A DNA stretch of 57,249 bases from Bacteroidota bacterium (GCA_947478465.1 CANJWH010000014.1:1-57249), one strand, 5' to 3'. Positions 1-8,245 are shown, counted from the first letter of the stretch. Translations and numbers: made by a program. Notes: a model not told the origin generated them from the sequence alone.

Positions 1-690
1 GAATGGGAAGGAGAAAAGTTTTACATGGATGATGATGCGAAAGGTGAATGTTTCCGTGTTTACAAATCTGTCTTTGATTCCTATGACGACCATTCTCAAT
101 TTTTAAAAACACGCAGTCGCTATGAAAATCTTTTCAAGTTAGAAAGAACAGATTACAAAGGCTGGGCGCAGGGTTTGAAAGATGCGGGTTATGCCACTAA
201 TCCGAAATATCCTGAGCTGTTGATTAAAATTATTGAAGAAAATCAATTGCATCAATATGACTTATTGACTGAAGTTCCGAAAGATTTTGAAAAGCCATTT
301 ATAAAACAACACACAACAAAAACAGACGCAACTGTTGTTGCATCTGCAAGAAAAATATTACTGCACAACCGTATCAAATATATTACGGTGCAAGAGGGTG
401 ATACTTATTTCTCCATCTGCAAAAAATACGAAATGATGCTGTGGCAGATTTACAAATACAATGATTTGAATAAAGATGAAGCATTAAACCCGGGACAAAA
501 AATTTACCTGCAACCCAAGCGTTACAATGGAGATGAAGAATTTCACATAGTTAAACAAGGCGAAACCATGCGTGATATTTCACAACAACACGGTATTCGT
601 TTGAAAACGCTTTACAAGAAAAATAATATGGTTGCTGGTACACAGCCAAAGGTTGGCGAAACGCTAAATCTTAAAAAGAAGAAGAAGTAA
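1..690 (+). CDS. Glucosaminidase (GH73-type) with two LysM domains, 5' end outside the window
   Basis: The reading frame is open from base 1 (E-W-E-G-E-K-F-Y before the first internal Met at base 25), so the true start lies upstream. The visible N-terminal part (YMDDDAKGECFRVYKSVFDS, then LKTRSRYENLF and WAQGLKDAGYATNPKYPELL) matches the end of the flagellar-type N-acetylglucosaminidase fold that cleaves peptidoglycan glycan strands. Two LysM repeats follow, counted from the internal Met: about residues 117-164 (YITVQEGDTYFSICKKY) and about 171-217 (FHIVKQGETMRDISQQHG). These would bind peptidoglycan in the periplasm or at the cell surface. The protein ends in a Lys run. It converges with the TPR gene on the opposite strand with 6 bp between stops. 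The signal peptide and catalytic Glu are not visible because of the truncation. Confidence 0.88.
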   Translation, partial: EWEGEKFYMDDDAKGECFRVYKSVFDSYDDHSQFLKTRSRYENLFKLERTDYKGWAQGLKDAGYATNPKYPELLIKIIEENQLHQYDLLTEVPKDFEKPFIKQHTTKTDATVVASARKILLHNRIKYITVQEGDTYFSICKKYEMMLWQIYKYNDLNKDEALNPGQKIYLQPKRYNGDEEFHIVKQGETMRDISQQHGIRLKTLYKKNNMVAGTQPKVGETLNLKKKKK

Positions 691-696
691 TTCTAA

Positions 697-1311
697 CTAC
701 TTAATATACCCCAACCCTTCCAGCGCGCTTGCATCAGAAGGTGAAGCCCATAATACTTTCTGGAATAAAATTTTTGCTTCGCGGGTTTTTCCGAGCTTGA
801 AATTTGACCACGCCAGCATCAGTAATGAATTGTAGTCAAAGGGATAAAGGTTTACTACTTTTTCAAAGTTTGTAAATGCTTTCATGTAATCTTCTGCACC
901 ATAATAAATCAAACCGAGGCGATATAATGCAGTGGTATTGTTAGCATCAATTTTCAGAATATCTATGTATTGCTTTTTCACCTGTTCCCAATTGCCAAGC
1001 GCAGCAGCGGGATATACGTAACCGAATTTTGCTTCAACAGAATACGGTTTAAGATTCATTGCAGTTTGATAATATGTTTGTGATTCAGTGAATAAACCTC
1101 CCATATAATGCAACCAGCCGAGACGTAGATTTATTTCATAATTATCGGCTGCATAAACCTCTTTTATGTTCTGAATTGCTTTTGTGTATTCAGCAGCAGT
1201 TTCGTTGGTGTAACTGTTTTTAAAAGCTGTGGCGATTTTGTCGTTGTCCTGTGCTTTAGAGTTTAGAATTAAGAGGTTAGAAGTTATAAGTAAGAATAAT
1301 AGCTTTTTCAT
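697..1311 (-). CDS. Exported TPR-repeat protein, last gene of the six-gene operon
   Basis: This 204-residue protein has a signal peptide (MKKLLFLLITSNLLILNSKAQ) followed by about five tetratricopeptide-like helical hairpins covering nearly the whole mature chain, for example AKFGYVYPAAALGNWEQVKK, ALYRLGLIYYGAEDYMKAF and LLMLAWSNFKLGKTREAKIL. It is probably a periplasmic protein-interaction scaffold. Its start codon overlaps the stop of the upstream barrel gene by 4 bp (ATGA), so the two are translationally coupled and probably work together. No catalytic motif is visible. It could be a periplasmic adaptor for the barrel protein or for the M23-bearing membrane protein of the same operon; that is inferred from position only. 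Confidence 0.82.
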   Translation of the reverse strand: MKKLLFLLITSNLLILNSKAQDNDKIATAFKNSYTNETAAEYTKAIQNIKEVYAADNYEINLRLGWLHYMGGLFTESQTYYQTAMNLKPYSVEAKFGYVYPAAALGNWEQVKKQYIDILKIDANNTTALYRLGLIYYGAEDYMKAFTNFEKVVNLYPFDYNSLLMLAWSNFKLGKTREAKILFQKVLWASPSDASALEGLGYIK

Positions 1312-2504
1312 AATTTGATTTTTAGTCCGAAAATAATTGAGTTAAAAGTATAAGCAACGTTGGTATTGTTTTCATTTTTGTCTTCATGCTGATAAAATCC
1401 ATAAAGCGAAACTGATTTTGAGATGGGCGAAGTTAATAATATTGAATATCGGTAGTTGTTAGGATCAAGACTATTGTTGGCAGGGAAAGCCGCTTCGGGT
1501 TGCAATTGCACTTGCTCATTTCCATAAGCATATTCACCGGTAATCCACAGAAATTTAAGCAGTTTAAAATTCAAAGTTTCTTTCAGTATTGTCTGGTATG
1601 CCGACATTTTTCGTGTGTGGTAAACTGCAGTAGTTGTAGCACTAAACACATTACTTCCGAAAGGATACAGCGTCAGGTAACCTCCAAATTGTCCTGCTTT
1701 TATCCCATCAAAATTATTGTAGCTGGCCATTGCACCTAAATCAAAAACTCTGAAACTGCGTTGCAATACCAAAGAAAAAGCTTGTTCGTTTGACTTACTG
1801 GAACTTACAGGAGGACGCGGAGGCCCTTGCTGACCTTGTGTTTGCGGACTTGTATTTATCCAGAAAAAATGTGCTGAAGGGCAAAGTTTCCAATTCACCC
1901 CTAACTGCATCCATGCACCCAAATAATAACTGTATTGTTTTATTTGCAAAGAATGCTTGACCTGTCCCAAATAAGAGAAGGCATGGTAAAATGAAAGTCG
2001 TCTTCCAGCTGCATGTCGCAAACCTAAATTGAAGTAGGATATATTTCCCAACGGTTCACCCTTATTACTGATTTTTGCACCACCCTCCAAATAAACAAAA
2101 CCCATTTTGTTGTATCCAAGCGTATCTGTTTCTTTTCTTATGCTTTCTGACTTTCCGCTGAGGTAGCGCGATGCAGTTGTATTGGTTGAATTCAGCAAAC
2201 TGTAATACAAACTTCTTTTTGCATAGCTGTCGGCCGAATTATAGTTCAATGCCTTTTGAAAAGTGAATGCCGCGCTGCGGTATTTTTTCTTTTCATACAA
2301 TGCCGCACCTAATCGTGCCTGCAAGTAGTAATAATCTACTCCGGTTTTGTTTGCGGCATGAATATAATCAATGAGTGAATCCCATTTTTGTTCTGAGTAA
2401 AGTTTATAGCTGCGACTTTCAACTTCAGTGAACGTGAGTTGTGACTGGGCTTTTGCGCAATTTATTATTTGCAAAAAAAATACGACAACAAGAATCAAAC
2501 GCAT
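1308..2504 (-). CDS. TPR plus outer-membrane beta-barrel protein (YaiO-like layout)
   Basis: This 398-residue protein has an N-terminal signal peptide (MRLILVVVFFLQIINCAKAQ). Residues about 25-105 are TPR-like (YYYLQARLGAALYEKKKYRS, AFTFQKALNYNSADSYAKRS). From about residue 130 onward it alternates short aromatic, amphipathic strands and ends in FGLKIKL, typical of a beta-barrel terminus. The arrangement of a short TPR region before a barrel resembles the YaiO family, but this is an impression from layout. The start codon overlaps the 3' end of the urea-channel/M23 gene by 10 bp and its stop overlaps the next TPR gene, placing it firmly in the operon. A plausible role is an outer-membrane pore for the product or ligand handled by the upstream enzymes; substrate unknown. 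Confidence 0.72.
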   Translation of the reverse strand: MRLILVVVFFLQIINCAKAQSQLTFTEVESRSYKLYSEQKWDSLIDYIHAANKTGVDYYYLQARLGAALYEKKKYRSAAFTFQKALNYNSADSYAKRSLYYSLLNSTNTTASRYLSGKSESIRKETDTLGYNKMGFVYLEGGAKISNKGEPLGNISYFNLGLRHAAGRRLSFYHAFSYLGQVKHSLQIKQYSYYLGAWMQLGVNWKLCPSAHFFWINTSPQTQGQQGPPRPPVSSSKSNEQAFSLVLQRSFRVFDLGAMASYNNFDGIKAGQFGGYLTLYPFGSNVFSATTTAVYHTRKMSAYQTILKETLNFKLLKFLWITGEYAYGNEQVQLQPEAAFPANNSLDPNNYRYSILLTSPISKSVSLYGFYQHEDKNENNTNVAYTFNSIIFGLKIKL

Positions 2505-4669
2505 ACCGCTTCCCTTTTCTTTCCTTTCTCGGTAATGGTGAATGATGAAATTTTATTCACGCCCAGCATCAACTCAAACTCAATTTTCCTGTTCTCCATT
2601 CCGTATGCTTTGACTTCGGCAACTGAACTTAGTTTAATCTGCTGTGGATGATTTAAATCATCAACCGAAACAAAGCGCGAAACATATTTCGTCTTCAGAA
2701 AAATGTAAAACGGTGAAATAAAATCCTGGAAGAATTTTGCCGGACCTGAATAAAAACCTTCCACCGGAAGTAAATCATTCACTTCTAAATTTTGGTAATA
2801 GCCGAGCAAAACCTTGTGTGCTCCGAGATAAAAATAATAGAGCAATGATTTTTTATCGCCATAAAATTCAGTGAAGTAATGCAGTGTGTCATTATTAACG
2901 AAATAGGCTGCTGAGTTGGTTTTCCGGCAATAAATATAGGCTTGATTATACGCACTTGTAAAAATTTCCCACTCAAAATTTTTACCTTCAAAATTCCATG
3001 CAATACTTTTTCCGGGGATAAAATAAAATGCGTCTTTCAGCAGCTTTGTGCCGGCAACACGCGAAATTGTTTCCCCTTCCTTAGGATAATCAAAAGAGTG
3101 AAAATCATAACCATCATTCTTTTTACTAACGTAATAGCTGATTGGATATTTAATGGTTTTTGAAGCAATAAAAGGTGTAACCTGCAATTGAAAATGAATA
3201 TGAGGTTCGGGCGAGCGGCCACTGTTGCCGCAGGTTGCAAGCACATCACCTTTATACACATAATCGCCTTCCTTTACTTTAAAGCTTCCTTTTTTGATGT
3301 GACTCAACTTACTGTAAAGGTTTTCGCCATGCTTGATAATGATGGTATTTCCCCAGTTGTGTTCGAGGTCAACTCCACCGATTGTATTATCATCAACATT
3401 GTCCTCAACCTTTATTACATAACCTGCTTGCGGTGCCAACACAGGAAGATTGTAGCAATAAAAATCGGTAACATTTGTTCCCGGTGCGCGCCACGTTTTC
3501 TCCTGTTCATCCGTTACTACAAAATCCCATGCTTCTTTCCAATCGCCTTTATGGGTAATGTTTCCGGTGTGTCCTTGCGATACTTTCCACTCACCAAAAA
3601 ACGGAAGATGAATGTGATAATACGTTTGATTGTAGTAGCGTTCTTTGCGGTATAAAAAGCTGTAGAGATTTTTTTCGGGCGAGAAAAATTGTTCCTGCAC
3701 AAGGTATGGTCCGTAGTTAACGTAACGCAGTTGCAAAACATACAAAACCAACATCACAATAATATTAAACGGCAGCGAATACGTTGGCAACTGATACATT
3801 CCAAGGACATAAGCGCATGCACCAATCAAAAGCGCAATCAGAGGAATAGAAAGCAATACCGCAAGAAAAGAACGCGGAGAAGGAATGAGAAAAAATCCTC
3901 CCAACGCAATGGCAGAGAGAATAAAATTAAACCCGATATAACTGTATTGCAGTTGCGTAAAATCTGCTCCAGTGATTTTGTAATAAGCATAGCCTGTTGC
4001 AAAACCAACAATGGAAAGCACCAACGAAATACGTGAAAAAATGAGCATCCCTACAAAAATCAAAACACCTGCAATCAGATTGTATTGGAAGAAAATTGCT
4101 CCCAGTGATTTCAGGTAAACATCCATATATTGTGGAATTGGCGGGTCATTCAGGAAGTTGTAAAAGCCTACGAGATTTTCACCGCCAAGAAACCAGAGTT
4201 CATTAATGGTATAAATTCCGCGCTCACTAAGTTCAAGTGAAGAGTAGGTTCGTGTGGTGAGTAACACCGTCCAGATGCAAATGAGAAAAGGGAAGCTCAT
4301 AAAGGGCACACCATACTTTGAAGCCCAAGCAAGAAAAGCTACTGTCAACAACAAAGTGAACAACGAAGCCATGCATAAAATCAAAATTGATTCAGCGCTG
4401 AGTTTGAAATAAACACCCAGCACCATTCCTATCATGGCAGAGTTAAAACCATACACTCCGTTGCGGATATTATCAGGATTTAGACCTATATAATACGCAA
4501 ACAGATTGCTCACTACCACCGCAACAATTCCACCGAGACCTGCATACGGGTCAATAAAAGATGTGATAATAAGCAATAACGCAAACCACTTGTTATTGCT
4601 GAAAAATATCTGCGAATAACTGTTGATTACACCGGAGAAGAAAAGCTCTAAGGATTTGCGCGTGGTCAT
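2495..4669 (-). CDS. Urea-transporter-family channel fused to an M23 (LytM-type) peptidase domain
   Basis: Using the ATG at 4669 gives 724 residues. A TTG codon directly after the upstream stop could add six residues but is a poorer start. Residues 1-320 hold about ten hydrophobic segments with hallmarks of the urea channel family: two inverted-repeat GFN motifs (YGFNSAMIGM at 73-82, IGFNFILSAIALGG at 245-258) and the LPFN signature (299-303). Residues about 359-497 form an M23 metallopeptidase-like domain with H457 (YSKLSHI), GNSGRSPEPHIHFQ containing H490 and H492, and a stretched first zinc motif (THKG at 372-375, then D382 in AWDF). About 220 further residues follow with no recognised domain. 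Channels normally lack such a tail; the M23 part probably faces the periplasm. The gene lies 18 bp after the decarboxylase gene, and its 3' end overlaps the barrel gene by 10 bp. Confidence 0.82.
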   Translation of the reverse strand: MTTRKSLELFFSGVINSYSQIFFSNNKWFALLLIITSFIDPYAGLGGIVAVVVSNLFAYYIGLNPDNIRNGVYGFNSAMIGMVLGVYFKLSAESILILCMASLFTLLLTVAFLAWASKYGVPFMSFPFLICIWTVLLTTRTYSSLELSERGIYTINELWFLGGENLVGFYNFLNDPPIPQYMDVYLKSLGAIFFQYNLIAGVLIFVGMLIFSRISLVLSIVGFATGYAYYKITGADFTQLQYSYIGFNFILSAIALGGFFLIPSPRSFLAVLLSIPLIALLIGACAYVLGMYQLPTYSLPFNIIVMLVLYVLQLRYVNYGPYLVQEQFFSPEKNLYSFLYRKERYYNQTYYHIHLPFFGEWKVSQGHTGNITHKGDWKEAWDFVVTDEQEKTWRAPGTNVTDFYCYNLPVLAPQAGYVIKVEDNVDDNTIGGVDLEHNWGNTIIIKHGENLYSKLSHIKKGSFKVKEGDYVYKGDVLATCGNSGRSPEPHIHFQLQVTPFIASKTIKYPISYYVSKKNDGYDFHSFDYPKEGETISRVAGTKLLKDAFYFIPGKSIAWNFEGKNFEWEIFTSAYNQAYIYCRKTNSAAYFVNNDTLHYFTEFYGDKKSLLYYFYLGAHKVLLGYYQNLEVNDLLPVEGFYSGPAKFFQDFISPFYIFLKTKYVSRFVSVDDLNHPQQIKLSSVAEVKAYGMENRKIEFELMLGVNKISSFTITEKGKKREAVCV

Positions 4670-4687
4670 TAATCGCAAACCTAACAA

Positions 4688-6046
4688 TTACAATTTAAAC
4701 CCTTTCAGATATCCCGGCATTTCTTCACTGGCATCAATATTTGAAAGTGTTTCGCGTTTACGGATAAGATGTGCTTTACCTTTCAGGTCAACCATTACAA
4801 CAGCAGGACGCAACGAAATAAACTGCATCCATTGAGTCATATTGTATGCGCCAACTGTGTGCACTACCACATGATCACCTTTTTTCATTGGGGGTAATGT
4901 TACATTTTCGCGCACCACATCAATGTTCATGCAAAGTGGTCCATACATCACCGAGTTTTCGGTGTAGTGACTAAACTCCTGTGCTGGAGTTATTTTATGG
5001 TCGTACCAAAAAGCAGTGAATAAAATATTCACACCAAAATCCATGATGGTGGCTTTGCGCCCATCCGACAAACGCTTGTTGGAAATAACCGTTCCTAATA
5101 AATAACCTGCTTCATCAATCAAGGCTCTTCCAGTTTCGAGATACAATGTTGGTAATTCTTCTTCGAGGAAGCCGGCATTGAGAATAGAAGTGGTGATTGC
5201 TTCCGCATAATCATCAATCGGTGGCGTTGTATCAGTTCCGGGGAGGAAAGAACCTTTCAATGTATTTTTAGATGCAAAACCTCCGCCCATATCTAAATAC
5301 TGGATGGTCTTTCCATATTTTTTGCGGATGGCTAATGCAAGTTCTGAGAGTTTTGCTGCTGCCACTCCGTATGCACTTGGTGCTAACATAAATGTTCCGA
5401 TGTGACAGTGCAGACCAACTAAATCCATTTTGTCGGTAAGGACAATTTTATTGATAGCGTCCCATGCCTGTCCGTTCTCATAGTTGAAACCAAAACGATC
5501 CCACATCGGGTAAATGCCTGTATCCATGTTTACACGGATGGCAACTTTCGGGCGTTTTTTAATTTCATTGGTTAATTCAATGATGGTATACAATTCATCA
5601 AGGTGGTCGATGTGGATGAGTGAACTGTTTTCAATAGCCAGTTTTAATTCCTCAACAGTTTTATCAGGACCATTGAAAATTATTTTGTTTCCGGGAACTC
5701 CGCTTTTCAGGGCTTTGTTGTATTCAAATCCTGAAACCACTTCTGACCATGAGCCCAGTTGGTGATAAACGTTGCACACAGCAGCGATGTAATTTGTTTT
5801 GTAGCTCCATGCAAACTGCACTTTCGGGTAACGGGTTTTAAAAGCGCGGTTAGCATCAGTGTATTTATCACGGATGGTTTTTTCGGAAATAACGAAGAGC
5901 GGAGAGCCAAATTCCTTTATAAGTTCATCCACTTTTGCTCCGTCAATTTCGGTGTGGGGGCGATATTCGGTGCGTGTTCCGAATTTATTCATTGTGCCGG
6001 TGTTCAGTTTCTGAATCAACGGGCGTTCATATTGCAGCTTAGCCAT
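4688..6046 (-). CDS. PLP-dependent decarboxylase, fold type III (DapDC/ODC family), specificity unknown
   Basis: This 452-residue protein has the alanine-racemase-like barrel plus C-terminal beta domain of diaminopimelate/ornithine/arginine decarboxylases. Visible active-site elements are the PLP lysine K83 in WSYKTNY, the HIGT motif (215-218), the phosphate-binding GGG (254-256), ETGR (304-307, normally EPGR) and the catalytic-type cysteine C372 in GPLCMNIDVV. The residues after this Cys (usually CESxD in LysA, CDGxD in ODC) and the GAYNMTQW segment differ from both classic groups, so the substrate is probably not plain diaminopimelate or ornithine. It lies between the ATP-grasp gene (21 bp upstream) and the urea-channel fusion. 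It is expected to be cytoplasmic and to make an amine, or a decarboxylated conjugate, within the operon's pathway. Confidence 0.85.
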   Translation of the reverse strand: MAKLQYERPLIQKLNTGTMNKFGTRTEYRPHTEIDGAKVDELIKEFGSPLFVISEKTIRDKYTDANRAFKTRYPKVQFAWSYKTNYIAAVCNVYHQLGSWSEVVSGFEYNKALKSGVPGNKIIFNGPDKTVEELKLAIENSSLIHIDHLDELYTIIELTNEIKKRPKVAIRVNMDTGIYPMWDRFGFNYENGQAWDAINKIVLTDKMDLVGLHCHIGTFMLAPSAYGVAAAKLSELALAIRKKYGKTIQYLDMGGGFASKNTLKGSFLPGTDTTPPIDDYAEAITTSILNAGFLEEELPTLYLETGRALIDEAGYLLGTVISNKRLSDGRKATIMDFGVNILFTAFWYDHKITPAQEFSHYTENSVMYGPLCMNIDVVRENVTLPPMKKGDHVVVHTVGAYNMTQWMQFISLRPAVVMVDLKGKAHLIRKRETLSNIDASEEMPGYLKGFKL

Positions 6047-6067
6047 ATATTGTCTTTTATATAAAAG

Positions 6068-7165
6068 TTATAATTCTCCTAAAGTTGATATTTTCTCAAA
6101 TTCATCTAATCCCACAATCATGTCCCATGAGTAGCGGATAAACATTTTGCCTACATCGTATTTGGTCATGGGTTTGACTGTGTCACCGAGTGCAAGTTTA
6201 ACGTATGCCTCGGGTTGATTTTGTCCGCAACCAACGGTAAGGTAAACCCATGCGGGGAAACGGGGGTTGATTTCAAGCAGATAATACTCGTCATCACTGG
6301 TTTTTATGTATTCCAGTTCCAAACCTCCGCGCCATTTGGTGGCTGCTAAAAGTTTCTTGGTTTCTTCTAATAATTTTTCATCGTCAAGGGCAATTCCGGC
6401 CCATGCTTTTCCTTTATCGGTGATATATTGCTTGCGCATGGGAACGGCACCAATGGTGTTTCCTTCTCCGTCACCAATAGCACATACATTCACTTCAGCA
6501 CCATGCACAAATTGCTGGATGATAATGGGCAAACCCCACTTTGCGCTAATTTTGTTGAAGTGCGTTGCCGCCTGCTCGGGATTGTAAGCAATTGCCGCCT
6601 CGTAAAATTTACCTTTCACTACCATAGGGTAGGTAAACTCTTTGGTAAGCGAAGGAATTTCGGCTGTGCTGAAAATCATTTTGCTGTAAGGCACGCTGAT
6701 ACCATTTTTCTTACCGTATTCAACCAGGTTGGATTTATGCCGCGCTTCAAATTGCTCCATGGTTGGAAGAAAAGTATGGATACTCAATTCCTTTTTCAGC
6801 TTATCGGCCATCTTGATGAAGTTGTAAAGTTCTGCATCAAAGTTGGGGAACAGCACATCTATTTTTTCTACAGAGGTGATGTATTCCAGTCGCTCGTAAA
6901 TATTATCCATTCCCGCAGAGGGAAAAGGGATTTGATAGGTTTTGTCAACCAGAGCGTGCATATAAATGCCCGGCTCAAGCGTTTCGTAACTGAGACCAAT
7001 GATGCGCACATCAAAGTCTGTGCTTTCGCGCAGAGCACGGATAACCGCCACTCCCGGTCCGGGACTGTCAATGGCATTTAGTCCGGTAACGGCCACAGTT
7101 ATGTTTCTGCGTTTGCCTTTTTTTGTTTTCACAGGAGGCTGCGCTATTAAAGTTGTGGGTTCCAT
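6068..7165 (-). CDS. ATP-grasp ligase (PylC/CarB-like)
   Basis: I chose the ATG at 7165, one base after the stop of the PqqD-like gene, giving 365 residues; an ATG at 7192 inside that gene would add nine. A Rossmann-like pre-ATP-grasp domain (ITVAVTGLNAIDSPGPGVAV) precedes the ATP-grasp fold with VVKGKFYEA (about 182-190), QQFVHGAEVNV (217-227) and the metal/ATP signature LEINPRFPAW (297-306). Such enzymes activate a carboxylate as acyl phosphate and couple it to an amine or another nucleophile. The closest recognisable groups are PylC and carbamoyl-phosphate-synthase-like ligases, not the RimK-type ligases of graspetides. With PqqD upstream and a decarboxylase downstream, it probably builds an amide-linked small molecule or modifies a peptide. 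Substrates are unknown. Confidence 0.85.
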   Translation of the reverse strand: MEPTTLIAQPPVKTKKGKRRNITVAVTGLNAIDSPGPGVAVIRALRESTDFDVRIIGLSYETLEPGIYMHALVDKTYQIPFPSAGMDNIYERLEYITSVEKIDVLFPNFDAELYNFIKMADKLKKELSIHTFLPTMEQFEARHKSNLVEYGKKNGISVPYSKMIFSTAEIPSLTKEFTYPMVVKGKFYEAAIAYNPEQAATHFNKISAKWGLPIIIQQFVHGAEVNVCAIGDGEGNTIGAVPMRKQYITDKGKAWAGIALDDEKLLEETKKLLAATKWRGGLELEYIKTSDDEYYLLEINPRFPAWVYLTVGCGQNQPEAYVKLALGDTVKPMTKYDVGKMFIRYSWDMIVGLDEFEKISTLGEL

Positions 7166-7166
7166 C

Positions 7167-7424
7167 TTAGTTAGCTTTTTCGTTTTCAGCACTCAGTTTG
7201 TTTGCTTCCAACATTTTTAAAAAATCGTAGAAGTCTTTTTCTACAGTTGCTTCGTCAACGGCATATAATTTAAGGATGTGCTTTTTTATATCGTCTGAAG
7301 TTTTTTCTTCTTTAAGTTGTTTGATTATCTCCAGACCAATTGGATTAACTGAAAAACTATCACCGGTTGAGGGATTAAAAATGAAGCCGGAATCGCTGAT
7401 TGCTATATTTTTTTTGATTTTCAT
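7167..7424 (-). CDS. PqqD-like small protein (RiPP-recognition-element fold), first gene of the operon
   Basis: This 85-residue protein carries the PqqD pattern: short N-terminal strands (ISDSGFIFNPSTGDSFSVNP), then a three-helix part (GLEIIKQLKEEKTSDDIKKH, DFYDFLKMLEANKLS). PqqD-type domains bind leader peptides and hand them to modifying enzymes. No radical-SAM enzyme or PQQ gene is nearby, so this is not PQQ synthesis. It opens the operon and ends one base before the preferred start of the ATP-grasp gene. About 175 bp separate it from the divergent DUF4412-like gene. Stand-alone PqqD domains can also serve as peptide chaperones outside known RiPP pathways; which applies here is unknown. 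Confidence 0.8.
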   Translation of the reverse strand: MKIKKNIAISDSGFIFNPSTGDSFSVNPIGLEIIKQLKEEKTSDDIKKHILKLYAVDEATVEKDFYDFLKMLEANKLSAENEKAN

Positions 7425-7547
7425 GATTTCTATTTATTAGTCTCGCCTAGTGGCGGAGAGGATTAATATTGAATTGATGGGACAAATGTCGCTTCATCAA
7501 GTTGTAAAACCGTTATAGAATTTTGAAAATATGTTATAAAATTTTAC

Positions 7548-7579
7548 TTGACCGGAAGAAATATAATCTTTTACCTTTG
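7548..7579 (+). promoter_or_regulatory. Bacteroidota-type promoter for the DUF4412-like gene
   Basis: TTG at 7548-7550, a 21-base spacer and TACCTTTG at 7572-7579 fit the TTG / TAnnTTTG consensus of the Bacteroidota primary sigma factor. The start codon lies 21 bases after the -7 element, giving a short leader. Confidence 0.6.
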
Positions 7580-7600
7580 GCGCAAAATCATAAAAAAACA

Positions 7601-8245
7601 ATGAAAAAATCAGCACTATTATTTATCTGCTTAATAGCCACTACGGGTCTCTTTGCCCAAAAGGTATTTGAGGGACATATTAATTATTCATTCAAATTTA
7701 TGGGTGAAGGGGTTGATGCATATACAGCTCTGATGCCAACCTCAATGGATTTATTTTCAAGCAAAAAGGCAATGTTGGTAAAAATGAACGGGGGAATGAT
7801 GGAAAGCACAATGGGTGAAACCATGTCTACATCCAAAGGATCATACATGATAAAACACAGTGAAAAAACCATTTACACATTTAAAGCTGACGCTGACTCA
7901 AAAGAGGAAACTCCAACCGTGGTAAAAGAAGATGAAGTTTTAACCATCAACGGTATGAGTTGCCAGAAATACAAAGTAACCCGCGACAGTCCTATGGGAG
8001 AACAAACCTCTTATGCCTGGATTAATTCTGATTACACGCTTCCTGTAATGGGAGCTAAAGGTGCTGAAAGCATGGCAATACCTGGCGTTCCGGGTATTGT
8101 TTTAAAAACTATGGTAAGCCAGGGCCCTATTACTATTGTGCTTACTGCAAGCGAATTTAAAACCGGGAAACAGGATAAAAAATACTTTACTGTTCCAAAA
8201 GGGTATGCCAAGAAAGATTATGTGCCTGGTGCAATGGGATTTTAA
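7601..8245 (+). CDS. Exported DUF4412-like protein
   Basis: Starting at the ATG at 7601 gives a 214-residue protein with a clean signal peptide (MKKSALLFICLIATTGLFAQ); earlier Met codons in frame lie on or before the promoter. The mature part is beta-rich with the pattern of DUF4412-type periplasmic proteins: VFEGHINYSFKF near the start, YMIKHSEKTIYTF, INGMSCQKYKVT in the middle and a C-terminal FKTGKQDKKYFTVPKGY. This last part, where conversion of a salt or polymer state is followed by VPxGY, is common in the family. Function is unknown. The gene is transcribed away from the PqqD operon, and hpt follows with its own promoter, so it is probably monocistronic. Confidence 0.75.
   Translation: MKKSALLFICLIATTGLFAQKVFEGHINYSFKFMGEGVDAYTALMPTSMDLFSSKKAMLVKMNGGMMESTMGETMSTSKGSYMIKHSEKTIYTFKADADSKEETPTVVKEDEVLTINGMSCQKYKVTRDSPMGEQTSYAWINSDYTLPVMGAKGAESMAIPGVPGIVLKTMVSQGPITIVLTASEFKTGKQDKKYFTVPKGYAKKDYVPGAMGF

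Noticed and set aside
3037-4036. Open frames on both strands within the channel/M23 gene
   Set aside because: They lie in other frames of a clearly coding region and show no domain or start context.
4670-4687. TTG start for the channel/M23 gene directly after the decarboxylase stop
   Set aside because: The ATG 18 bp later gives a natural start; the six added residues are not part of any recognisable domain.
7167-7424. PQQ cofactor biosynthesis assignment for the PqqD-like gene
   Set aside because: No pqqA, pqqB, pqqC or radical-SAM pqqE nearby; PqqD folds serve many unrelated pathways.
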